Positions 36,265-48,200 of a stretch of 64,000 bases of DNA are shown piece after piece (within the stretch, counting starts at the first letter, position 1; every line of letters starts with the position of its first letter). Source of the DNA: Rallus limicola (lineage: Eukaryota > Chordata > Aves > Gruiformes > Rallidae). A model generated the notes under the pieces. That model was not told where the DNA came from. It searched no databases and saw only the letters and a list, made by a program, of their open reading frames with translations. Where the stretch lies: contig JAKCOZ010000058.1 in assembly GCA_022605955.1 (NCBI GenBank), positions 2,728,001 through 2,792,000 on the forward strand, given 5' to 3'. Both the position numbers and the translations under genes were made by a program.

Positions 36265-39200
36265 GCCCAATAACCAAGTATATCCCTCATTCTTAGAGTT
36301 CAAACACAAAAGTCACCAGAATCTCAGATTTAGTACCACTGGACCTCTACAACTCCAGGCTGTGCTTACTGTATGTTTGAGAGAGTTCAAAAAAGATATC
36401 CTGAAGTTCTCCTAAGTTATCATTTTGTCAAACAGGAATAAATATATGAAGTGAAGAATGTACAAGGCTCACTGGCTGAGATTTTTTCCTGACAAATCAA
36501 CAGAAATGCTTTAGAGTCAAGTAACAATTACCAGTAGGTTACAAAAACTTGTTCTAGAGTACACCCTCTAGCAGGATAACTGGAAATCAGGATTTAGTGT
36601 TTTAAGAACCAGTATTTTCAACTTAACATGCCTCCCCACCTTTTGAACCAAGTCTAAAAGTTTTTACAATATTTGCTTTTGAAGCTTGAATACTTAACTC
36701 AGGAGCCTGAAGGGCTGCTGAAAGACGTCTACACTCCTGTGCACACACATCTCAGAATCCCTACTTCTGACAAATCAAATACTTCCTTCATTCTCAATCC
36801 CACCAGTATTGAGGCTACTGCAATGATCTTAGCTTTCAGTCAGCTTTAGTAGATCTGTATTTTGCCTGTCCCATCAGATACAAAATCAGCATGTTTCACT
36901 CAAAAGGCTGATGCTTTGGTTTACTGTTTATTCAGGAAAGTGCCAGAGCATGAAAGTACTATACCACTTCATAAAATGCTGCCCCATTTATCCCAAAATA
37001 CCCCAATAGAGGCATAACTTGGGGTTGAAATAGAAATGTATTAACACTTCCTACACAAAGCAACACCAAAGCTGCTGTGCAGATTCCCCTGAAGATTAAA
37101 AAGGGCTACAGAAGTGCAGTTATGTTTCTGATAAGTCACAATACTAAACAAAAGCTATTAGCAGTGGAGTATCTTACCTCCTGTGGCTGTATTTCAGACT
37201 TCATAAGCTCCATAATGGATTCTAGAGAAAGGATGTTTGTTTCAACTGATCAAATGCAAAAATGCAGACCAAGCAGTAGCAAGTATTTAATTCTATTTAA
37301 ATAGTAGTGCCAATTGCTAAGCCAGACATTCTGAAAGCTCAGCTTGTCACTCAACGTACTATTTTAAGCAAGGTTTTATTTTCTGATTTGGTTTTACCTT
37401 TGCAGGAGTTAAGCAAGAAACATTATGTAGTATCCATAATTTGATTAGTGTAGTATGTAACATTTCCTATGCCAATTCTCACATCTTCAACAGGGAGACT
37501 TGCTCAGAAGGCAAAAACATCCTGTTACTGAAGTTAGGTTTATAGATAGATGGAAGACTATGGCTGCAAGCCTTGCAGGTTCCATTTTAGTTGCTACATT
37601 GCAAGTAAGCTACAGTACAGAATTATATTTAACATCAAGATATGCAGAGTCAATGCTCAGTTAACGTTTATCCCAACATTACAATACAGAAATTAAACCC
37701 TGTAATATTGCACCTGGTTCTTTGATAGACTCTCCTTTTGACAGCTGTCTTGATCTCTCTGGTTTTCTATTTATTACTTCTTCCATTTCTTTTACTGGCA
37801 CAGTGGTACGAGGAGTTGGAATACTTTCAAAATAGCCAGAGTCTAGAAGTTTGGATAACAGGTCCTTCATGTGTTTATCTGAAGAGTAAAAATTGACAAA
37901 GTTAACACGTGAAAACTTGAAGTTAAAGGGATTCAGGTTACAGATTAGTCCTTACAGATCCTTAGATTGCAACTTCTTAAACCTCACACGTCTTATCAAG
38001 TTATAGCTATAAAACATGTTAGTAAAGGGAAGTATTTGTTAAACTGCTTTACATATTACAGCTACAAACATCTCTGCTATCCAGGGGTAAGACCACAGCT
38101 TGTGTTTAAATGCACACAAGGTAAACAGTGAGCCACCTAATCTCCCCCATGCTTAGAAAGGGATTTGCTTACTATCCGTAAGCTAGCTAGCACCAATACT
38201 AAAAGCATGTTGTGCAGCCTGCAGCAGAAGTAAAATTAAACAAAGTCACTACGGAGCTGCCCTGCAAGACCCTCTTCCAAGCAACAGGATGGTCTCAAAG
38301 AAAAGTTAAGAACTGAAAAAACAAGCAGGTAGGGAAGAAAAGCAAGACTGTTCCAGACTGAACTTAATGTTCTGAAGCTTTAGAAAAGAATCAAAAGTTG
38401 ACGTGATTGAAGGAAAAAGTAACTATGTATTCTGAGCAGCACTGTCCAGTTTCTTCCTTCATGCAAAGACAGCAGCTTAGAGAGTAAGTAGCAGTGATAA
38501 TAGAAATTATTTCAGAGGATCTAGACAGAGTAGCCTTGAGAACAGGAAGAATATTCAGTGAAAGATCATTCCTACTAGTGACCACCCTGTGAACACTAGT
38601 AGCTAGAACTGAATACAGATATAATAAACTGCCTTTCAAGGCAATGAATACTAATAAGAAGTCACACCAGCTTTACCTGAAGTTTAGCTCTGCATACAAA
38701 AGGATGCAAGACTGGCACTAGAGGGCCACAGTACATAGTGACCAAGTAGTCATGCAAAAGTTTAGATTGTAGCCCAAAGGCTACAAAAATTTGGAGTCAA
38801 AGATAACTATACCACTATCAATTCATGTCAACAGATAAAAAGCTAGAAAGTTACCAGCCTGTAATATAGGGCCAGCTTGTACTTTGTCCAGAACTGTATG
38901 AAGAGTTAACACTTACTTGTCAGTTCAGCTATCTGTATGTGGGCATTAGATAGGGTACGTCAGTGCTCTGGTCTCAACAGCATTGTCAATAACAAATGAA
39001 AGATTACTGCCATACAGCCATTACATGACTGGAGCAAACAAGACAAGCAAGGTCTGTTTGCAATAGGAAAGACACTACAACTCAAGGGCAGCTTCCCCAT
39101 AAGCACGTTCTAAATAGGAACACAGAAAGCATAGGTTGGCTTATGACCAAGTTTTTTGAAACTAAGACACAGAAGAAAATATGTAGACCTCCACAGATTT

Positions 39201-42200
39201 TGGTGTGCTTTGAAAGTAAGGACACATGTTACAGGGCAAAAAAAACAGGCTGTGCATGATTATTAATGACTATCCTCCCTTAGTGTTGTATCCTGCACTG
39301 TAGTTAGACAACAGGTATAAGCCTGGAGTTCCTACACAGACAGAATTTTCAGTGCTGTGGGACCTTCAGCCTGGGGCAATGGAGCTTATCAATATACATC
39401 AGTATACTCAACTAAGCATTTAGCAGTCAGGAATGGTGTTCCACCACTGGTTCTGCAAGGTACTAATGCATCAGCTTTTGAATTACCACCATCATTATTC
39501 TTCATAAAGTTACTAGCATGTTGTATTGCTATCAATCTGTACTTAAAAAGCAGATCTTAAAACAAACAGCAGTTCATCCTTGGATATCCAAGTTACATGC
39601 AGCACTTCAAATGACTTGATCTGATAGCCTTCTATGTGTATTCACTCTTTCCAAGATGTTTAAACAGCATGCAAATTTCAGATATCCAAGTTATTTCTCT
39701 AGAGACACTCACATGTTGTTCCAACCACAGGTTTCTCGCTTCCTTCTAGAAGGTCCCAGAAGTAAAGAGATGATTGTTCCATCTGGTCTTCAACACTAAA
39801 ATACATGACAGTTTTCCCAGGTAGAATTATAGTCAAGATCAAGTGTTGCAGTATCCCAATGTCCTTCCTTTTAAGGGGCTGACCAAGGTTTAACCTTCCA
39901 AATAAAGGCTGTATAGAAGGAATCCTAAGCCCATTATCCATTGCTGAAAGGGATTCATCTTTACATGTTTTTACATTTGCTAGATTAAATAATGTAAGTT
40001 CTTTAATTGGTATTTAAGACCTATTAGAGAGCCTAGCACTATCCCACAAGACTATACAGCTAGCATTCATTACAAGACAGGATTTCCAGGCAAATAATTG
40101 TTGCTTATTGGATGCACACATGCAGGAGCAGCCACCAGTCCTGCCATTCTGCTAGTTAAGAAACTTTGACATAGGTCCATGATCCACCCCCTCCATATAA
40201 TAGATTTTTGGAGTCCACCATGATGAAATTTAATATCCTGAAGGAAAGTATTATGCTTCTTGTACAATTGTAATACAATGAGAATAAGCTATTTCACAGA
40301 GGTGAGAAACTTAACTGTGCTTTATACTGGCTTTTTATAACTAGCTGTTCTTTAGACGTTAATTAAGAGCATGTATTAGGCAAGTTTAGCAGATGACAAC
40401 TGATTACAAGTTTCAGGAACCTGTCATATTTGCATATGGAAATAGCTAGTGTTTCAACTTAGCACTTAACTTCTTTTTCCATATTAAAATACAACCCTTA
40501 CTACACTATTTTGAAAACAGACTGTCACACTAAGCGTTAAGCATTGCAGTATAAACATGATGCCAAGTTAATACTGACATACATTAACATGTCAGTTTTG
40601 CAAATCTTGAGGTAGTCTAGTTCTTTAGAAGGCAAATGTATTGCACCATTCACTCTACCTTTGAAATCTTTCTGAACATGCTCCTGAGTAAAGCTTTGCA
40701 GCACGTACTGGACTTGAAGTATTGTATGCATAATCTGTCACTTTAAAATGTATGACTTAGTGCAAATGTATCAAAACCTTTAAACTTTTAAAAGCTATTG
40801 AAGATAAAAACAAGAGCATCTCAAGACTACCACCTTATACTCCTTTGAAATAAAGCAGCACATCTGGATCATCTGAATGGAACACAGACCAAGTTATGCT
40901 GTGTTTCCTGCACTTCTTTCAAGACCTCAGGGAAGTAACATACCACCATAATGTTCATAATGGTATGAGACTCTCCCCACCCTCAACCCCACAAGGAGAC
41001 ATGACAGGGCTTGTGCATAGCTTCCAACAACTGAGGCTGTAATTACTACAGCTTTCCTTTGATGCTGAGAGTACAGTAAGTCAGCTACATTCCCAGTCTC
41101 AAACCAAAGCAAGTGTACTGAATAGAGTTTTAGTGTCACAAAACATAATATTTCAAGACACTGCAGTGTCAAACAGGACATCTACTGTAATGAAAGAAGC
41201 ATATCAATTGGACAAAAAAATCTCAAACTTACCTCAAGTTCTCATTTCTTTCTGGACATGTCAGTTTTGCAAATCTTATGAGGTAGTCTAGTTCTTTAGA
41301 AGGCAAATATATTGCACCATTCACACCACCTTTGAAATCTTTCTGAACATGCTCTTGAGTGAAGTTTTGCAGCACGTACTGGACTTGAAGTATCGTACGC
41401 AGCTTTTTCTTCTCCGCTTCAAGCTTCAGTAGACTCTCTCTTCGCTGAGCCTTCCTCTGTGCTTTCAGCAGCTATTGCAATACATGAATTATAGAGTTAG
41501 ATACAATGGCTTAGAAGCAGGGTTCTAGGATAAAACACACCGAGGTCTAGTAATTACCATCCTAAATTGATCAAAATAACTATTAATTCTGGTTAGATAA
41601 CAGAAGCTCTAATTCTCTTTGGACACCGAAGATCCTTCAAGATCTTCCTCTGGAAGTGTTTCCCATTTATCTACTAATCCTGTACACCATCTAGCTTTTA
41701 GTCAAACTGGATACTGGTAGCTTCACTGTCACATACTTTATGATACATCCCGGTTATGCCTGCTAGTTGTTTTATTGTAACAGGTTTCAAAACCTATAAG
41801 GAATTGATACAATTTATACTAACACACAAATCCAAGCTTAGCTGGCCCTCAACATTTATCATATGAGATTAGTAACTCACAAGTGGTCTTAAATTTCTTA
41901 GTGAGACCATTGCCTTTTCACTTTTAAATACTGAGTTGTAGGATTCTGCTGTATCATTTAGTTAGTCTATTTCTTTTAGCAGAAGACGAAAGCACCGAAA
42001 ATAAGCAACAAGAGTCACAGAACATGAACAGGCCCAAAGCATCTGAGAATTGTCTCATGTACCAAGAGAATTATGCAGCAGAAACTATGCAGGTTAACTG
42101 CATAATTTAAAATGCCTCAATATGGGCTATACCTTTAGAGTTTTCTTTGCAAAACCTATGAAAAATTATATTTCTAGAATACACTGAAAAAATAAAGCAT

Positions 42201-45200
42201 GTTGTTGCCAGAATTGCACTTGGTGTTTCAGTAATGGCTTCAAATAGTATGGCTGTAGAATCCATATTAGTAGAACCAAGGAAAAAAACCAAACTGTGTT
42301 AGCCTTTAAATATAGCAAATTCAAGATCAAACACTAACTAGGAGAAGTTAGTACTGGATAACTAAACACATCTATAGAAAGACATATCAAGTCACAATCC
42401 TCCATTGCTGAGACTGCAACATGAAGCAATCCAAGTTGACATTCATCACTGTAGCTTTTATGTTCAACATACAATGACTTTGGGAACCCAGAGCAGCAAC
42501 ACTACTGAAAAGGCTCTTAATCTCAGCTCACATAGCACTGAGATTTACTGCATTACCTGGAATTACTACATATACAAGAAAAGCTTCTCTTTCAAAATTG
42601 TTCAGGGCTCAGTCACAGACAAGGCATTTTACTGACCCTCAGGCATTCTGCAAGAAGCAGAGAAATTATGCCAGAGCAGTGACTAATCATGTTTAGCATT
42701 CCAAACATTACCTTGAATCAGATCTTTTAATAAAGATAGTGTTTACTTGAACCAAGAGACCAGTTTCTCCAAAGAAAAAACACCCATTTACCTAAAAATA
42801 ATGTATGTAGCACTGAAAAAGGCCTAGAAGCACTAAATCCATGACTTACCATAATTAGCAACAACTAAAACAGTAAGTGGCAAGCTCTTCAGGCTTCAAT
42901 AAAATTTTACTGAGAGCTGTACTTCTCACCAAAACCAACGTGATTTAGCCACAGAGTTTTCCCACACTGGAAATACTCAGTTTGGAAGAGATCTTGCAAT
43001 ATCATTTAGTCCAGCCTCCCAAACAAGGCTACAGTGAATCAAGACCAGACTGCATAGAGCTTTGTGCAGTCACATCCTGAAAACATCCAAGGACAGATTT
43101 TACTGCTTCTCTAGGCATCCTACTCAAGTGCAGTTATCGTCAGGGTCTATTTTCTTCCTGTTTATTTGGAACCTATTATGTCAATTTATGATCATTCCTT
43201 CCCCTACCACATCTCTCAGAAAAGCCTGGCTCCATCCATTCAGTAATCTTTGATATTTGAAGGCTACTTCACCTCCAACCAAGTCCTCACTTCCCCAGGT
43301 CCAAGCAGCAAAATTCTTCCAGGCTCTCCTCAAGTCTCATGCTCTAGTCCCAGTCCTTCAGATGCCCACAACTGGACACGCAGTTTATCTACAGCTTTTG
43401 TGTATCAAGGAACCAGAATTAAACTTAACTAGTTAACAAGCACCAAATGATCGGTTCTCCTTAATCTACTGGTCCTCAGACTAAGGTTGCCAGTCTGCAG
43501 TTGTGCAGAAAATGAGCCTACTTCAAACACGAGCTACCAGCAAGATGGTTAGCAGTTTCAAACCTAAGTAAACTCAAACACAGATGAGTTAAAATGACTA
43601 ATCAGGCACGTTCTTACCGGGGTATGCAGTGAATAACTATATCCTGGAGGTCAGTAATACACAAAACCACCAACATTTACTCTGCCATACTTACTATTTC
43701 AGACAGCGCATTGTCTAATCCAGCACATTTTCCCCCCAGGTTCCAAGATAAACTTCTAGTATTCTACATATTGGTGTACAAGGATAGCCATTATGAAACT
43801 AGCACAAACTTTACAGTTACCTCCTGACAAAGCAGGAAGAGCATTTTATACTTACATCTTGGCTAAGTCCTGAAAATGTCTTCTGAAGCTCCTTGGCAAA
43901 TTCCAAGTTGTGTACTACTTCATCGTATTTCTCTACTGCCTCCTACAAGGGAAAAAACATAAACTACATTTTTATCTGAAGATACTGGTTGCATCTCAAT
44001 CATTGATCTCAAATCTGAAATCCATTGAGAACTAGTCTTCTAGTGGGTAGTTCTCTGAAATTTTAAACTTTTAAAGATACTATGCCTGTAACAAGTACTT
44101 TAAGTTTAGTTATAAATATCATCCACTGAGATGCAGTATAAAGCCATCTCACCACACAGATATCCTACAAGTTTGTCTGTATTAGATTTTATAAGCAGCA
44201 TCTTGTGAAACACTTCAGCATACTAATGTTGAAAGAGGAAAAAATGGATACCATTTAATTTTTCCTTTTGTTCCCTTAGGTCTCAGCAATTGGAGGTAAA
44301 CAGCTACTTAAAAATCAGATACTGATATGAAAAGCCTGGAAGGAATACAGGAAATAGACAAGCTCAGCACAGATCTCTTACTCTGATGCCTAGCTGAATT
44401 CCTTTACATATAATTCATACAAACTTCAGAAATAAAACAATATAGACAACAAGTCATACTTCCAGAAAAAGTCTTTTAAATTTAGTTTCCACAAAAATAG
44501 TGTTCCTGTCTTCGCTAATGGCTTTAGCCAATATTTTACTAGCCAGTCTTCAAAAAGACTACTTAGTAAATTAATTGGATTTTGATATACCCTGATTTTA
44601 TGAGGGTTTTTCCCCCCCTCATTAAGGAGTTAGTTTGTAACTCTCCTTGACAGCTCTTAAGACAGAATGCTGCAGTTCAGACAGGCTGTCCATATCATCA
44701 CACCATAAGACATAGCTGGAAAGTAACAAGTAAAGTTTCACTTCAGTTGGTCACGTGTGCTTTACACTGTAAAGTTTATGCTGTTTAGTTATGGTATCAT
44801 AACCCATTAGGTTAAAGTTCTTTTCCAAGTATTGTTAGCACTGACAAGTGTTTCATCAGAGACTCAGAAATAGTATTTGTGTTTATGCTGCTGCACTGTG
44901 ATGAAGCTAAGTCAATGACGTATTTCTCCAACTGGTTCATTAGCAGGATCAGCATAACCACTGGAGTTTCACTGCCCTTAATCACACAATTTTCAGCATG
45001 TGGGAAGCACACTTCAAAGAACTGTGACTCCTAGATGACTAAAGCAGTAAACCCTTTGGATTACGTGACACTGTTACGCAGGCATGCTTAAGGAACAATA
45101 GCTCTCCCATTATAAAAACCTGGGTTCAGTGCTACAGTCCATTCTATCCAAGTCAAAAAAAGCCAGAACCACTGTTTTGTCATCAGGCGAGTTTCAGCTA

Positions 45201-48200
45201 ACCCCACAAAATGGGGTTAAACATCTTTTCCAAACAAGACAATTCTATAATTAAGCTTTTGTCACTATACTAATGAAACACTTAACACGAGCACTACTTT
45301 GAAGAAGCTTTATATTAGGTTGATGTGCCTATTCTACAAAAGCTTCCAATTTCATGTCATGAGCATAAACAGCATTTGAATGATCCTCAATCTTTGCATT
45401 CCAAACTTGCCCAACTTTAGGAACAAAGACACACTGTTCTAACAGCACTTGAGTGCTGGTGACTCCAGCTCTCAAATGGCAACACTGGAAGGACAGGAAA
45501 GCATTCCCAACTAAGTCAGTACTTCAGAGCCAGATATTTGCATTAGGGAAGCCGTTAGATCCTTTGCAAGTTAGACCAGCATCTTCCTTTCTATCAACAG
45601 GGCCTGGTTCTCAGTTATATTTTAGCTGTTGTAACCAACTGCACTGTGTAGCCAACAGGCAATTTAAAGTAACACCTTGTCAGTTTAACCCAGCAGGCAG
45701 CTAGAGCAACCACACAGCCACTTGCTCACTCCCATCATCCCATTGGCATGGATGAGAGAAACAGAAAAAAGTAGAACTCATAGGTTGAGGTAAAGACAGT
45801 TTAATAGAACAGAAGAGAATACGAATAACATTAATAATAATATACAAAGCACGTGATGGAGAGTAAAATTGCTGACCACCTACAGATTGCTAATGCCCAG
45901 ATAGTTCCTGAGCTGTGATCCAAGCTCCCAGCAACCTTCCCCGAATTATATACTGAGCATGACACCATATGGTATGGAATACCCCTTTGGCCAGTGCAGG
46001 TCAGCCACCCTGGCCACATCTTCTCCCAGATTCTTATGCTCCACTAGCCTCCTCCCTGGCATGGCAGTACAAGGACTTTCCAGCTTCTGCGAACATTGTC
46101 TAGCAACAACCAAATTATCAGTGTGTTATCAACATTATTCACATCCTAAATCTAAAACCCAGCACCATAGCAGCTGCTAGGAAGAAAAATCAAGTCTAAC
46201 CCAGGATACAGCTGTTAATGAAGAAGTCATGAGGATCAATTATTTATCATAGAAGTCCTAGTGTTTGGTTCCAACCCTGAAATGCCATATAGGTAAACTG
46301 CAGAGACACCTCATCAAGAAATAAAGGTGCAGGAGCACTGACACTTAAGAGTCTACAGAGCAAAGAAACAAGGGCATTCTGTTACTTCAGTACACAACAT
46401 GAAGGTTGAAAAACGTAAAGCTTGTGGGCTCACCATTCAGATTATCAATAATTTGTCCAATTGGTTTCATGAAAAATACCATTGCAAGCCAGCAAGTGTT
46501 ACTTTTGCAAAGCTACACCACCATCTCCTTCAGCAACCTATCCCTTCTGACATGTCTGAAGGTTTTGAGGCCACCCACTCCTGCCTAAAGCAAACTTACC
46601 AACTGGTCTTGGTTAAGGGCTTCTCCCCTCTTCAGGCGATCTTTGTAGTCCTCTAGTTTGAGCTGTAGGAAAATCCAAAGTACATTTTTTATATTGATTT
46701 CTGACACATGTGGAGTAAGGGTTACAAATGAAGTTACATATTCTTTCTGTATTTTAAGCCATCCACATACTGCAACATTATAGGAACTTTACTATTTCCT
46801 CTCATTCTCAGAAGAGAGCCACATGAAAAGTTTTGCTATGCCATTGATTTGGCAGTCTCAGTCTCCAGAGCATTTCTTTCAAAACCTGGCTTCAGTGAAG
46901 TCATCAGGATTCCACAGCACCATTTCCTAAGGAGGTAGACTGATGCCTGTAGGGAAGACTTAAGATTCCTAGTATACTGAAACAGACTTAAAAGCCAATG
47001 TAAGCCATACGAGCTATATTTTAGTTATTACAAGCTTCTTTATACACACAGGAAAGAGGGGAGTTCACTGCCATGAAGTCACACATTTCATTTGCCTAAC
47101 TACCCATATAGCGCTTTACTGACACATTACCTAAAGGAGCCTAGACTAGAAATACTTCCTACTCATTCTAGTAAGGCACACTTTTACATGTTTATGTGAA
47201 AAATCAAAGATACTTGAGAACGTCACAACAATAGGCTTCACTGGTCAGAATTAGACTAGAAGACAAATGACATATGGAAAAATATGCTTATCTGGCATCG
47301 TTCAATATTACAGCATGATGCATGACATGAGACAGCAGTAACACTGCATCACCTGCAGGAGGATCAAGCCCCCAGCCGCATGGCCAGAAATCTGATCTAC
47401 TCCATCTCTTCACCCCAAAACCTAACAAGAAAGCTTTTCACACATTTAGAGAACTACATACTTGTACAACAACTTTACTTGCAATCCTGATGCAGCAACA
47501 GCACCATTATTTCTTTCATGTTAGAGAATCGAATTCCCAGTTAAAAATCATGCACATAACCTTCAGTCACCTGAAATCAATCAACTGAAAGTCTTAAATG
47601 GAAAAGCCTGACCAATTATAGACAAAGTTTAAGTATATCATTATCTTAGTCTTGTTAATCCTATTCTGTTCCCCCCACCCATCCCAGAAAAGCACAGTTC
47701 ACACCAAGGGCAGGCTTTGGACCCTTTTTGTATAAAAGCTTTCTAGTAAATAACACAAGACTATTTAACATGTTAAGTCAAAGACTTACACAAAGTGAAT
47801 GGCAACCTACATTCAATATAATTTGACATTTCCACGAGTCAAGAGGAAACACTTCTAACTTCCAGCTTTACATACATCTCTACATCCTAAAGTTAGATGC
47901 ATGTAATCAATAGATTTCTGCAAGACCAAGCCGTCTCCAAACCAGTTCCAAGTTAGTTCTGAACTGACTCTTAAAGAAGCAGTCCACTTTTGATCCACAT
48001 TCAATTACTTCTGCTAACTACTGGACATGCACTGTAAAGCCACCAGCTGACAGCAAGTTTATAGTTAGCTGCATTCCTGATTCTTTGAAACAATAATGTT
48101 ATGCTTACAGGGTCAAATGCAAGTAGCCCATTTCAGAAGAGCACTATTCTACACTATACAAGAGTTATAAGTTATAACAAAAAACCAGTAACAAATCCAC

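Noticed and set aside
40537..40731. Alternative (mutually exclusive) CAPRIN2 exon at the duplicate site
   Set aside because: The copy has a 2-base frameshift, lacks both splice sites and misses both ends of the source exon, so it is called a remnant instead.
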